From assembly GCF_013870525.1 (NCBI RefSeq), contig NZ_JACBXD010000005.1:62001-126000 (forward strand): a DNA stretch of 64,000 bases. Direction: 5' to 3'. Each line of letters starts with the position of its first letter. Within the stretch, counting starts at the first letter, position 1. This DNA comes from Amycolatopsis pittospori (GTDB taxonomy: Bacteria; Actinomycetota; Actinomycetes; Mycobacteriales; Pseudonocardiaceae). A program made the position numbers and the translations under genes. Of this stretch, positions 50,826 through 59,939 are shown piece after piece. The notes beneath the pieces are model-generated. The model searched no databases. It had not been told where the DNA came from and saw nothing but the letters and a program-made list of their open reading frames with translations.

Positions 50826-51341
50826 TCACGAGAGCCGTTTCATGTTCGCCGAGCTGATGGCCCCGCCGGAAACGGTGTAGGAGCCGGAGAAAGTGCGCAG
50901 CGAACCATCGGTCTGCCGGGCCGAAAGATCGACGTACACCGTGTTCCCTCTCACGCTCGTCACGGTGAGAGCGACCCAGGAAGTCGTCGCGTATCCCTTG
51001 GCGTAGGAGGCGAGAGTGCCGCCTTTGGCGAGCTTTTGTCCACCGAGGTTCCACGCGGTGGAGAAATCACCCCGGTTGATCGCCTCGTAGTAGGCGATCA
51101 CCGTCTGGGCCGCCGAAACCGAGGGCACCGGCGCGGGGGCGGGATAGATCGTCTGCGTGGTCGGAGGTGCGGCGTAAATCGTTTGCGGCGGGACCGCGAC
51201 CACCGGTGGCTGTACCACGATCGTGGTCGGAGGAGCGGCCACCGCGACCACGGGCGTCGCCGTACCCTGATTCGGGGTCGCGCACGCCGCCAGTGTGCCC
51301 GCGGCCATTAGCGTCATCGCCGCCCAGTTCTTCGCTCTCAT
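50826..51341 (-). CDS. Putative lipoprotein, unknown function
   Basis: 171 aa from ATG 51341 after GAGGGG; a TTG two codons earlier is less likely. Signal and lipobox: MTLMAAGTLAACATPNQ (Cys about residue 20). A Pro/Val/Thr-rich linker (about residues 30-75, PPTTIVVQPPVVAVPP) leads to a compact domain (about residues 78-171), VIAYYEAINRGDFSTAWNLGG, which resembles an NTF2-like fold. The linker suggests reach through the cell wall. No enzyme motif. Convergent with the mce4 operon with no gap. Confidence 0.7.
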   Translation of the reverse strand: MRAKNWAAMTLMAAGTLAACATPNQGTATPVVAVAAPPTTIVVQPPVVAVPPQTIYAAPPTTQTIYPAPAPVPSVSAAQTVIAYYEAINRGDFSTAWNLGGQKLAKGGTLASYAKGYATTSWVALTVTSVRGNTVYVDLSARQTDGSLRTFSGSYTVSGGAISSANMKRLS

Positions 51342-51532
51342 TGCCAAGCCCCTCGTTTCTCACCTTTTCGTTCGTATTACCGAGAATGCGGGAAACGGGG
51401 TGTCGGCCACTAGAGGATTAGGCCTCGTTACGAATTCTGTAAAACGCACCGCAACCGTTATGGGATCTTGTGCGCGGCGGGCGTTGGGCACCCTCGTCTC
51501 ACGCCGAATCCCCGCCGGGTTTAGCGTTAGGC

Positions 51533-52777
51533 ATGACCACTGCACCTGTCGATGTCGAGAGCGCCCGCCGCGACTACGCGGCCCTCGTCGACCGTGGCCT
51601 CTCCCTGGACATCACCCGCGGCAAGCCGTCCCCCCGGCAGCTGGACCTCGCCGACGGGCTGCTCGCCCTCCCCGGAGACGTGCGCAAGGCCGAGGACGGC
51701 ACGGACGTCCGCAACTACGGCGGCCTGAAGGGCCTGCCCGAGCTCCGCCGCATCTTCGCCGGGCCTCTGCAGGTCCCGGCCGAGCAGCTGCTGGCCGCGG
51801 GCAACTCCAGCCTGGAGCTCATGCACGACTCGATCGTGCAGGCCTTCCTCAGCAAGCTCCCGGGCGCCGAGCGCCGCTGGGCCGACGAGGCGACCGTCAA
51901 GTTCCTGTGCCCGGTGCCGGGCTACGACCGCCACTTCGCGCTGGCCGAGCGCTTCGGCATCGAGCTGATCCAGGTGCCGCTCACCGAGACCGGCCCCGAC
52001 ATGGACGTCGTCGAGCGTCTCGTCGCCGAGGACGCCTCGGTCAAGGGCATCTGGTGCGTGCCGAAGTACAGCAACCCGACCGGTGTCACCTACAGCGACG
52101 ACACCGTGCGCCGCCTGGCCACGATGACCACGGCCGCCCCGGACTTCCGGATCTTCTGGGACAACGCCTACGCCGTGCACCACCTCACCGACGTCGAAGC
52201 GCCGCTGGCCGACCTGTTCGCGCTGGCGGGCGAGGCGGGCAACGCCGACCGCGTGTTCGTCTTCGGCTCGACCTCGAAGGTGACCTACGCCGGTGGCGGC
52301 GTCGGCTTCTTCGGCGCGTCCGAGGCCAACCTGGCCTGGTGGACCGGCCTGATCGGCAAGCGGACCATCGGCCCGGACAAGGTCAACCAGCTCCGCCACG
52401 CGCAGTTCCTCCGCGACGAGGACGGCGTCCGGGACCACATGCGCAAGCACGCCGAGCTCATCGGCCCGAAGTTCGCGGCCGTCGACGAGATCCTCACCAA
52501 GGAACTGGGCGACTCCGGCCTCGCGTCCTGGACGAAGCCGACCGGCGGGTACTTCATCTCGCTGACCGTGCCGTCCGGGACCGCCAAGGAGGTCGTGCGG
52601 CTGGCCAAGGAGGCGGGCATCGCCCTGACGCCCGCCGGCGCGACGCACCCGTACGGCGACGACCCCGAGGACGCCGTCATCCGCATCGCCCCGACGTACC
52701 CTGAGCCGGCCGAGGTCGAAGAAGCGATCCGCGGTCTCGCGGTCTGCGTTCGCCTTGCGGCGGCGACGAAGAAATAA
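51533..52777 (+). CDS. PLP-dependent aminotransferase (aspartate aminotransferase-like, PF12897 type)
   Basis: 414 aa from the ATG at 51533. Fold-type I features: RNYGGLKGLPELRRIF (about residues 60-75), NAYAVHHL (about residues 205-212), the catalytic Lys in GSTSKVTYAGGGVGFF (about residue 248) and ASWTKPTGGYFISL (about residues 333-346). It resembles the actinobacterial aspartate-type aminotransferase of the MocR-like subgroup. It transfers amino groups between amino acids and 2-oxo acids; substrate preference is not visible. Confidence 0.85.
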   Translation: MTTAPVDVESARRDYAALVDRGLSLDITRGKPSPRQLDLADGLLALPGDVRKAEDGTDVRNYGGLKGLPELRRIFAGPLQVPAEQLLAAGNSSLELMHDSIVQAFLSKLPGAERRWADEATVKFLCPVPGYDRHFALAERFGIELIQVPLTETGPDMDVVERLVAEDASVKGIWCVPKYSNPTGVTYSDDTVRRLATMTTAAPDFRIFWDNAYAVHHLTDVEAPLADLFALAGEAGNADRVFVFGSTSKVTYAGGGVGFFGASEANLAWWTGLIGKRTIGPDKVNQLRHAQFLRDEDGVRDHMRKHAELIGPKFAAVDEILTKELGDSGLASWTKPTGGYFISLTVPSGTAKEVVRLAKEAGIALTPAGATHPYGDDPEDAVIRIAPTYPEPAEVEEAIRGLAVCVRLAAATKK

Positions 52778-52864
52778 GTTCGAGATCTTTTCCAATCCGG
52801 GTCACGGGTGGTTCCGAACGTCCGAGTGGGTGGGTGTGCACCGCAAAGACGAGAGGAACCACTC

Positions 52865-53821
52865 GTGTTCGGAAAGCCGTTCGTTCGTACCCTGATTTCG
52901 CGCAGTGCCGAGAACCGCACGGATCGTCGCCGGTTCTTGAAGGCCGCCGGCGCGGCGGGGCTCGGTGTCGTCGGCGCGACCTACCTCGGGGTCCAGGCCA
53001 CTTCGTCCGCCTCGGCCACCGGTGACGCGGCCGCCGAAGCCGCCGAAGCGGGTGCCCCCAGTGACGCGGCCGTGCTCAACTTCGCGCTCAACCTCGAATA
53101 CCTCGAGGCCGAGTTCTATTCGTTCGCCGTCCACGGGCATGGGCTGCCGGACGACATCACCGGCGGCGTCGGCACCCAGGGCGGGGTGCTCGGCGGCAAG
53201 AAGGTGATGTTCCACGACAAGGCGCTGCACCAGTTCGCGAAAGAGATCGCGGGCGACGAGATCGCGCACGTCAAGTTCCTGCGCGGGGCCCTGGGCGAGG
53301 CCACCGTGTCGCGGCCCGAGATCGACCTCAAGGACAGCTTCACCGCCGCCGCCCGCGCGGCCGGGCTGATCAGCGAATACCAGCAGTTCGACCCGTTCGG
53401 CAGCGAGAAGAACTTCCTGCTCGCGGCGTTCCTGTTCGAGGACGTCGGCGTGACGGCCTACAAGGGCGCCGCCCCGCTGATCACCAACAAGACGTTCCTC
53501 GACGCGGCCGCCGGGATCCTGGCCGCCGAGGCGTACCACGCCGCCAACATCCGGACGTCGCTGTTCGAACGGGACCTCGGCGACGCCGCGGCGAAGATCT
53601 CCAACGCCCGCGACGCCCTCGACGGTCCCGGTGACGACGACCAGGGCATCGTGCTCGGCAACCAGGCCAACATCGTGCCCACCGACAACAACGGCATCTG
53701 CTTCGGCCGCAGCGCCGACCGGGTGCTGAACGTCGTCTACCTGAACCCGGGCCCGGTGAAGGAGGGCGGGTTCTTCCCCAAGGGTGTGAACGGCGACATC
53801 GTCGCCAGCGGCGGCGCGTGA
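52865..53821 (+). CDS. Tat-exported ferritin-like domain protein
   Basis: 318 aa from the GTG at 52865, preceded by GAGAGG. A twin-arginine signal (TDRRRFLKAAGAAGLGVVGATY, around residues 19-40) directs a folded protein out. The mature part holds a ferritin-like domain (about residues 68-240): LNFALNLEYLEAEFY and later AAGILAAEAYHAANIRTSLFE provide Glu/His ligands for a di-metal site. Twin-Arg export suits a metalloprotein. Metal and reaction are unknown. A strong hairpin follows. Confidence 0.82.
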   Translation: MFGKPFVRTLISRSAENRTDRRRFLKAAGAAGLGVVGATYLGVQATSSASATGDAAAEAAEAGAPSDAAVLNFALNLEYLEAEFYSFAVHGHGLPDDITGGVGTQGGVLGGKKVMFHDKALHQFAKEIAGDEIAHVKFLRGALGEATVSRPEIDLKDSFTAAARAAGLISEYQQFDPFGSEKNFLLAAFLFEDVGVTAYKGAAPLITNKTFLDAAAGILAAEAYHAANIRTSLFERDLGDAAAKISNARDALDGPGDDDQGIVLGNQANIVPTDNNGICFGRSADRVLNVVYLNPGPVKEGGFFPKGVNGDIVASGGA

Positions 53822-53826
53822 CCCTG

Positions 53827-53876
53827 CTGTCGTGTCGCCGTTTCCCCGGTACCGTCGGGTGACGGCGACACGACAG
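53827..53876. terminator. 15-bp hairpin between ferritin-like and FAD monooxygenase genes
   Basis: CTGTCGTGTCGCCGT (53827-53841) pairs exactly with 53862-53876 across a 20-nt loop. It directly precedes the GGGGG ribosome binding site of the next gene (53877-53881), so besides ending the upstream transcript it could affect access to that site. Confidence 0.6.
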
Positions 53877-53885
53877 GGGGTTGCG

Positions 53886-54986
53886 GTGAAGGCTGTGATC
53901 ATCGGCGGCGGCATCTCGGGCACGGTGACCGCGATGGCGTTGAAACGGGCGGGGATCGAAGCGAGCGTCCACGAGGCCCATCCGACGGGCGGCGAGGACG
54001 CGGGCGCCTTCCTGACGATCATGCACAACGGCATGGACGCCCTGCGCGCGATCGGCGCCGACGGGCCGGTGGTCGAGAACTCCTTCGCCGCCGACGGCCT
54101 GGAACTCGTCACGCCGGACGGGCGGACCGTCGAGCGGCGTTCGTTCGATCTGGACGGTCTCGCCGGCCCGAGGACCCTGACCCGCGCGTCGCTTTATCTT
54201 GCGCTGCAAGAGGAAGCGATCTCGCGCGGGATCACCTTCGAGCGCGGGAAGCGGCTGGTTTCGGCCACCTCCGGGACCGCGCTGTTCGAAGACGGGACCT
54301 CCGCGGAGGGCGACATCCTGATCGGTGCCGACGGTCTGCACTCGATCGTCCGGAACCTCATCGACCCCTCATGCCCGCCGCCGCGCTCGACGGGCCTGGA
54401 CGTCGTCTACGGCTACACGACCGACACGAGCGTCCCGCAGGCGCCGTCCCTCTATCGGATGGTCCAGAGCCTGCACGCCTTCTTCGGCTACACGAGCACG
54501 CCCGACGGCACGACCTACTGGTTCGCGCGTCTCCCCACGGCCGAAGGCGTTCGAAGTGGTCTTTCGGCCGAAGAGTGGCGCTCGACGGCTTTCGCGGCTT
54601 TCGACGGGGAACCGTTGCCTGCCGCGGAGATCATCCACTCGACCGGCGACGAGGTCTTCGGCGGTCACTCCTACGACGTCCCCTCGACGCCGGTGTGGTC
54701 CGACTCCACGATGGTGCTCGTCGGAGACGCGGCGCACGCGGCCTCGCCCGCCGCCGGGCAGGGAGCGTCGATGGCGCTTGAAGACAGTGTCGTACTGGCA
54801 CAGTGCCTGCGGGATCTTCCTGATGCCCCAACCGCTTTCGCGGCCTACGAGCGGCTTCGGCGGGCGCGGGTGGAGAAGCTGGTGGCGAGCAGCGCCGCGG
54901 TGTCCTCGGGAACGACGTCCGACAGGGACCGGAACTGGCTCTATCGGCACCACATCGAATGGGACGCGAAGATCAGCGCGAGTTGA
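53886..54986 (+). CDS. FAD-dependent monooxygenase (PHBH-type)
   Basis: 366 aa, GTG start 4-5 nt after a GGGGG ribosome binding site. The dinucleotide fold is AVIIGGGISGTVTAMALKRAG (about residues 3-23), DILIGADGLHSIVR (about residues 139-152) is the DG motif, and LVGDAAHAASPAAGQGASMALEDS (about residues 276-299) is the GD motif, all diagnostic for aromatic-type FAD hydroxylases. The substrate is unknown. Terminator-like palindrome D follows the stop. Confidence 0.87.
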   Translation: MKAVIIGGGISGTVTAMALKRAGIEASVHEAHPTGGEDAGAFLTIMHNGMDALRAIGADGPVVENSFAADGLELVTPDGRTVERRSFDLDGLAGPRTLTRASLYLALQEEAISRGITFERGKRLVSATSGTALFEDGTSAEGDILIGADGLHSIVRNLIDPSCPPPRSTGLDVVYGYTTDTSVPQAPSLYRMVQSLHAFFGYTSTPDGTTYWFARLPTAEGVRSGLSAEEWRSTAFAAFDGEPLPAAEIIHSTGDEVFGGHSYDVPSTPVWSDSTMVLVGDAAHAASPAAGQGASMALEDSVVLAQCLRDLPDAPTAFAAYERLRRARVEKLVASSAAVSSGTTSDRDRNWLYRHHIEWDAKISAS

Positions 54987-55004
54987 TGCCGCCCGCGACC
55001 AACG

Positions 55005-55059
55005 GTCCGTGAAGGCCTCCTTACCTACCCTGAGGGTAGTGAAGGAGGCCTTCACGGAC
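55005..55059. terminator. Long inverted repeat between convergent genes (palindrome family D)
   Basis: GTCCGTGAAGGCCTCC (55005-55020) pairs exactly with 55044-55059, and after two unpaired positions CTACCC/GGGTAG continues the stem to a TGA loop. Lies between the FAD monooxygenase and the fadD15-like gene and can terminate both. Confidence 0.8.
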
Positions 55060-55078
55060 TTTCAAGACCAGCAGCAAG

Positions 55079-56875
55079 CTACTTCTTGTACAGGGCTTCG
55101 ATGTCGGTCGCGTAGTTCTTGTTCACGATGTTGCGCTTCAGCTTGAGGCTCGGCGTGATTTCGCCGCCGGCCTCGGTGAAGTCCTTCGAGAGGATCGTGA
55201 ACTTCTTGATCGCCTCGGCCTGCGACACCGCGCTGTTGGCCTGGTCGACGGCCTGCTGGACCTCTGCGCGCAGTTCCGCGTCGGCGGCCAGGTCCGACAC
55301 GGTGGCGTCGGCGGGCTTGTTGTGCTGGGACTTCCAGGACGGGAAGTACTCCTCGTCGATGGTGATCAGCGCGCCGATGAACGGCCGCTGGTCGCCGACG
55401 ACCATCGCCTGGCTGATCAGCGGGCTGGCCTTGATGGTGTCTTCGAGGCCGGACGGGGCGACGTTCTTGCCGCCCGCGGTCACGATGATCTCCTTCTTGC
55501 GCCCGGTGATCTTGAGGAAGCCGTCGCTGTCGAGCTCGCCGAGGTCGCCGGTGTGGAACCAGCCGTCCTCCAGCGCTTCGGCGGTCGCCTCGGGGTTGTT
55601 GAAGTAGCCCCCGAAGACGACGTCGCCCTTCAGCAGGATCTCGCCGTCGTCGGCGATCCGGACCGAGGTGCCGGCGACGGGCCGTCCGACGGTGCCGACG
55701 CGGAATCCGGTCTGGGTGCCCACGCAGGCCGCCGCGGACGTCTCGGTGAGGCCGTAGCCCTCGAACACCGGGACGCCGATGCCGCGGAAGAAGTGCGCCA
55801 GCCGCACGCCCAGCGGGGCACCGCCGGACACGGCCGCGACACACCGGCCGCCGAGTGCCGCGCGCAGCTTGCTGAAGACGAGCTTGTCGAACAGCGCGTG
55901 CTTGACCTTCAGGCCCAGCCCGGCGCCGCCGGTGTCCTGGGCCTGGCTGTAGGCGACGGCGGTGGCTTCGGCGGCGTCGAAGATCTTGCCCTTGCCGTCG
56001 CCGTGGGCCTTCTGCTTCGCGCTGTTGTAGACCTTCTCGAACACGCGCGGCACGGCGACGACGAACGTCGGCCGGAAGGTGCCGAGGTCGGCGACGAGGT
56101 TCTTGACGTCGGAGGTGTGCCCGAGGGTCACGCGCGCGCTGAGCGCGGTCACCGCGATGGCGCGGGCGAGGACGTGCGCGAGCGGCAGGAACACCAGCAG
56201 CGAGTTGCCCTGCTCCATCAGCTGCGGGAACGCGGCGATGTCGGCGCGGATCTCGGCCAGGAGGTTCCGGTGGGTCAGCTCGACGCCCTTGGGGCGGCCG
56301 GTCGTGCCCGAGGTGTACACGATCGTGGCGAGATCGCCCGCCTTCACCGAACGGCGGCGCTCGTGCAGGTCGTCGTCGCTCAGTTCGGCGCCCTGGGCGG
56401 TGAGGTCGTCGACGGCGGGCTTGGCGGCCTCGATCTGCCAGGTGTGTTCGAGCCTGTCGAGGCGTCCCTTGACGCTGTCCAGCGTCGCGAGGTGCTCGTC
56501 GGTCTCGACGAACACGGCCTTCGCCTCGGAGTCCGAGAGGATCCAGTGGACCTGCTCGGCCGAGGACGTGTCGTAGATCGGGACGGTGACCGCGCCGGCG
56601 GCCCAGATCGCGAAATCGATCAGGGTCCATTCGTAGCGGGTCTTCGACATGAGCCCGATCCGGTCGCCCGGAGCGATGCCCGCCTGGGCCATTCCCTTGG
56701 CCACGGCGAGAACCTGAGCGGCGAAGTCCTTCGCGGTGACGTCCAACCAGGTACCGTCGACCTGGCGTCGGAAACTCACGACATCGGAGAACCGCTCGGC
56801 GTTCGCCCAGACGACGTCCGCGAGGTTCTCGTCGTCGGTCACCGGATTGGCGGCGGGGGCGCTGTATTCGCGCAC
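55079..56875 (-). CDS. fadD15: Long-chain fatty-acid-CoA ligase, FadD15-like
   Basis: 598 aa, GTG start after GGAGG. Adenylate-forming motifs: TIVYTSGTTGRPKGVELTH (about residues 175-193), FEGYGLTETSAAACVGTQ (about residues 360-377), WFHTGDLGELDSDGFLKITGRKKE (about residues 438-461). Length and order match AMP-dependent long-chain acyl-CoA synthetases of the FadD15 type. Cytoplasmic; activates fatty acids with ATP and CoA. It is divergent from an SRPBCC-phosphoesterase-ArsA set, as in the Rv2183c-Rv2187 region, supporting the symbol by synteny. Confidence 0.87.
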   Translation of the reverse strand: MREYSAPAANPVTDDENLADVVWANAERFSDVVSFRRQVDGTWLDVTAKDFAAQVLAVAKGMAQAGIAPGDRIGLMSKTRYEWTLIDFAIWAAGAVTVPIYDTSSAEQVHWILSDSEAKAVFVETDEHLATLDSVKGRLDRLEHTWQIEAAKPAVDDLTAQGAELSDDDLHERRRSVKAGDLATIVYTSGTTGRPKGVELTHRNLLAEIRADIAAFPQLMEQGNSLLVFLPLAHVLARAIAVTALSARVTLGHTSDVKNLVADLGTFRPTFVVAVPRVFEKVYNSAKQKAHGDGKGKIFDAAEATAVAYSQAQDTGGAGLGLKVKHALFDKLVFSKLRAALGGRCVAAVSGGAPLGVRLAHFFRGIGVPVFEGYGLTETSAAACVGTQTGFRVGTVGRPVAGTSVRIADDGEILLKGDVVFGGYFNNPEATAEALEDGWFHTGDLGELDSDGFLKITGRKKEIIVTAGGKNVAPSGLEDTIKASPLISQAMVVGDQRPFIGALITIDEEYFPSWKSQHNKPADATVSDLAADAELRAEVQQAVDQANSAVSQAEAIKKFTILSKDFTEAGGEITPSLKLKRNIVNKNYATDIEALYKK

Positions 56876-57001
56876 GAGGAACCTCCGTGTTCGCGTGCAA
56901 GTGGTGTGACCGGTGTTACCCGCCAGTCAACTTAGCGTGCCGTGCACCTTAAGACCATGCTGACGAATCGGCCATACCGAGGGCATGACATTCTGCCGCG
57001 T

Positions 57002-57412
57002 GTGAACCAGGCGCCGCCAGCTCTCGACATCGTCGACGAGACCTTCCTCGTGGTCCCGCCGTCCACCGTGGCCGCCGCCTTCGCCGATCCGCGATCTTGG
57101 TCACGTTACTGGCCGGACCTCGTTCTCGAGGTCTACACCGACCGTGGCGACCAAGGATTGCGCTGGACCGTGCGCGGAGCCTTGATCGGTACCATGGAGG
57201 TCTGGCTCGAGCCGGTGCTCGACGGCACCTTGCTGCACTACTTCCTGCGCGCCACCCCCGCCGGTCCCGACGGGGAGCCGATCGGCCTGGCACCGCGGGA
57301 TCTGCGCCGCGAGTTCGACCGCCGTGCCCGCGCCGCCAAGGCGATCGCGCTCGGGCTCAAAGAGGTCCTGGAGGACGGGCGCGAACCCGGGGTCGGTCCC
57401 CGGAGCGAGTAG
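57002..57412 (+). CDS. SRPBCC-family polyketide-cyclase-like protein
   Basis: 136 aa from the GTG at 57002; an upstream ATG would add 20 poorly conserved residues. Ligand-binding helix-grip fold: ALDIVDETFLVVPPSTVAAAFADP (about residues 6-29), WSRYWPDLVLEVYTDRGDQG (about residues 32-51), TLLHYFLRATP (about residues 80-90) and a basic C-terminal helix (RREFDRRARAAKAIALGL). Probably lipid or polyketide binding; function unknown. It lies beside fadD15 and ahead of a phosphoesterase 9 nt away. Confidence 0.75.
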   Translation: MNQAPPALDIVDETFLVVPPSTVAAAFADPRSWSRYWPDLVLEVYTDRGDQGLRWTVRGALIGTMEVWLEPVLDGTLLHYFLRATPAGPDGEPIGLAPRDLRREFDRRARAAKAIALGLKEVLEDGREPGVGPRSE

Positions 57413-57420
57413 GGGAGAGC

Positions 57421-58209
57421 ATGCGGGTTCACGTGGTGTCGGACGTGCACGGAAACGCCGACGCGCTCAAACGCGCGGGCGATGGCGCCGACGCGCTGAT
57501 CGTGCTGGGCGACCTGCTGGACTTCGTCGACTATCGCGAGCACGACAAGGGCATCATGGGCGCGCTGTTCGGCGCCGAGAAGGTCGGCGAGTTCGCGCGG
57601 CTGCGGCGGGAGGGCACTCGTGATGAGACCGTTGCCTTCTCGCGATCGTTGTGGGCCACTTTGGCCGATCCGGCGGCCGCCGTCGGCGAGGCGATCCTCG
57701 ACCAGTACTCGATCCTGTTCGGCGCCCTCACCGCGCCGACGTTCGCGACGCCCGGCAACGTCGACGACCCTTCGCTGTGGCCCGAGTTCGCCGGCGACGG
57801 CATCCGGGTCCTCGACGGCGAGGTCGCCGAATTCGGCGGACTGCGGTTCGGGTTCATCGGTGGCGCGCTGCTGCCGCCGAACGTGGTCCCGCGCCGCAAC
57901 GGCTTCTGGCGGCCGTATCTGCGCACCCGCGAGGAGTACGACGTCGCGGTGAGCGCGTTGGAGAACGTCGACGTCCTGTGCACGCACATCCCGCCGGCGA
58001 TCCCGGAACTGACCTACGACGTGATCGCGCGCCGGTCCGAGATCGGGTCGACGGCGCTGGTGGACCTCATCCGCGAGCAGCGGCCCCGGTGGTCGGTCTT
58101 CGGGCACGTCCACCAGCCGCTGACCGCGCGGACCAGGCTCGGCAGGACCGAATGCCGTAACGTCGGTCACTTCAAAGAGACGGCGCAGCCGTACGTACTG
58201 CGCTGGTGA
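57421..58209 (+). CDS. Calcineurin-like metallophosphoesterase
   Basis: 262 aa, ATG after GGGGAG. Metal ligands in family order: SDVHGN (about residues 7-12), LGDLLDF (about residues 29-35), PGNVDD (about residues 111-116), CTHIPP (about residues 184-189) and FGHVHQPL (about residues 226-233). These make a two-metal site. The natural substrate (phosphomonoester or phosphodiester) is not clear. It is closely spaced with the SRPBCC gene upstream, likely one transcript. Confidence 0.9.
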   Translation: MRVHVVSDVHGNADALKRAGDGADALIVLGDLLDFVDYREHDKGIMGALFGAEKVGEFARLRREGTRDETVAFSRSLWATLADPAAAVGEAILDQYSILFGALTAPTFATPGNVDDPSLWPEFAGDGIRVLDGEVAEFGGLRFGFIGGALLPPNVVPRRNGFWRPYLRTREEYDVAVSALENVDVLCTHIPPAIPELTYDVIARRSEIGSTALVDLIREQRPRWSVFGHVHQPLTARTRLGRTECRNVGHFKETAQPYVLRW

Positions 58210-58333
58210 CCCTCGGCTCGCCTTACGCCGATCGGCGGCCTGCCTCCTCGAATCCGAGCCTTCGGCGAAAGAAACGCGCGCGTGTGGTCACCCGCCCGTC
58301 CAGGAACCGCACGACACGCTCTAGGCTTCACTC

Positions 58334-58777
58334 ATGGCCGAGCAGTCCACGCAATCCATCGAGGTCGACGCCGAGCCCGAGCGGGTCATGGCCGTCATCG
58401 CCGACTTTCCCGCGTACCCGGAATGGGCCAAGGCCGTCCGGGAGACCGAGGTGCTCGGCGAGGACGACAAGGGCCTAGCCAAGCAGGTGAAGCTCACCCT
58501 CGACGCCGGACCGATCAAGGACGTCTACACCCTCGAGTACGACTGGGATGCCGACGGCCAGGGCGTCAGCTGGCACCTGGTCAAGGGGCAGATGCAGAAG
58601 GCCCAGAACGGTCGTTACGCGCTCGAAGATCTGGGCGGTGGCCGTACCAAGGTGACGTATACGCTGTCCGTCGAGCTGGCGCTGCCGATGATCGGGCTGC
58701 TGCGCCGCAAGGCCGAGAAGATGGTCATGGACACCGCGCTCAAGGAGCTCAAGAAGCGCGCCGAAGCGTCCTCCTGA
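58334..58777 (+). CDS. SRPBCC-family protein (TB16.3-like)
   Basis: 147 aa, ATG start. The sequence SIEVDAEPERVMAVIADFPAYPEWAKAV (about residues 7-34) is the N-terminal strand and helices of the START-like fold. DWDADGQGVSWHLVKGQMQKAQNGRYAL (about residues 72-99) follows, then a C-terminal helix (RRKAEKMVMDTALKELKKRAE). The ligand is unknown. It is located just before the ArsA-like ATPase, as Rv2185c precedes Rv2184c, which supports a functional link. Confidence 0.82.
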   Translation: MAEQSTQSIEVDAEPERVMAVIADFPAYPEWAKAVRETEVLGEDDKGLAKQVKLTLDAGPIKDVYTLEYDWDADGQGVSWHLVKGQMQKAQNGRYALEDLGGGRTKVTYTLSVELALPMIGLLRRKAEKMVMDTALKELKKRAEASS

Positions 58778-58796
58778 CGCCAGTCGAAGGGTAGGC

Positions 58797-59939
58797 ATGC
58801 GGATCCTGCTGTTCACCGGCAAGGGGGGTGTCGGCAAGACCACGCTGGCCGCGGCGACGGCCGCCGCGCTGGCCGGGCGGGGCAGGAAGACGCTCGTGGT
58901 CTCGACCGATCCCGCGCATTCCCTCGGTGACGCCTTCGGCCGCGCGCTCGGCGCCGAACCGTCCGAAGTGGACGAGCTCTTGCACGCCGCCCAGATCGAC
59001 ACCCGCGGCCTCGTCGACAGCACCTGGCGCGAACTCCGGGCCGAGCTGCAGACCGCGCTCGCCGGGGCGGGTCTCGACTCGCTCGACGCCGAAGAGCTGA
59101 CCGTGGTGCCCGGCGTCGACGAACTGCTCGCCCTCACCGAGGTCCAGCGCCTCGCCGAACACGGTCCCTGGGAGACGGTCGTCGTCGACTGCGGCCCGAC
59201 CGCGGAGACCCTTCGCCTGCTGGCGCTGCCGGAAGCGGTCTCGGGATACCTGACGCGGATGTTCAAACCGGGGGCGAGGCGGACGGCGGCCGCGGTGCGG
59301 CGGCTCGGCGCGCATCTGGAATCGCTGCGCACCCTGCTCACCGATCCGTCGACGACGACCGTGCGGCTCGTGCTGACCCCGGAACGCGTCGTCGTCGCCG
59401 AGGCCCGCCGCACACTCAGTTCCCTGGCCCTGCGCGGAATCCTGGTCGACGGCCTGATCGTCAACCGGCTGATGCCCGCGCCCGGTTTCTGGCGTGGTGC
59501 CGCGGCCTCCTGGATGCGGACCCGGCGTACCCAGCAGAACGCCGTCCTCGCCGAACTCGCCGGCGCCGGTTTCGGGCCCGGGCAGGTTAAGCCCGTCGAG
59601 CATCGCGCCATCGAGCCGGTCGGGCTGGAGGCGTTGCAGGAAATCGCGTACGAGCTCTATCAGGGCCTGGATCCCTTGGCCGGAAACGAAAAGGGTGTCA
59701 CCCCGCTGCTGCAGGTGTCCGAATCGGACACCGGGTACCTCCTGCGGATCGCGGTGCCGCTGCACCGGGATTCCGAAGTGGACCTGGCCAGAGTGGACGA
59801 TGATCTCGCCGTCACCGTGGACGGTTTCCGGCGGCTGATCGCGCTGCCGGAGATGTTGCGCCCGTGCCGGATCACCGGTGCGGAATCCGACGCGCACGGC
59901 CTGGTCGTGAGCCTGGCCGGGAACCGGGGACCCGGGTGA
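58797..59939 (+). CDS. ArsA/Get3-like ATPase
   Basis: 380 aa, ATG start. A deviant Walker A loop GKGGVGKTTLA (about residues 8-18) with the signature Lys, switch TDPAHSLGDAFG (about residues 40-51), and TVVVDCGPTAETLRLL (about residues 127-142) match the ArsA/Get3 family. The domain is single. Actinobacterial members next to SRPBCC genes lack the arsenite cysteines, so arsenite transport is not supported; the function is unclear. The stop overlaps the next start (GTGA). Confidence 0.88.
   Translation: MRILLFTGKGGVGKTTLAAATAAALAGRGRKTLVVSTDPAHSLGDAFGRALGAEPSEVDELLHAAQIDTRGLVDSTWRELRAELQTALAGAGLDSLDAEELTVVPGVDELLALTEVQRLAEHGPWETVVVDCGPTAETLRLLALPEAVSGYLTRMFKPGARRTAAAVRRLGAHLESLRTLLTDPSTTTVRLVLTPERVVVAEARRTLSSLALRGILVDGLIVNRLMPAPGFWRGAAASWMRTRRTQQNAVLAELAGAGFGPGQVKPVEHRAIEPVGLEALQEIAYELYQGLDPLAGNEKGVTPLLQVSESDTGYLLRIAVPLHRDSEVDLARVDDDLAVTVDGFRRLIALPEMLRPCRITGAESDAHGLVVSLAGNRGPG

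Noticed and set aside
55322-56935. A 537-codon plus-strand frame opposite fadD15
   Set aside because: Antisense shadow of a gene with full adenylation motifs; composition is Asp/Val/Arg/Gly-rich without domains.
58797-59939. Arsenic resistance ATPase
   Set aside because: The protein is a single-domain ArsA-like ATPase without the clustered cysteines that bind arsenite and has no arsB/arsR neighbours.
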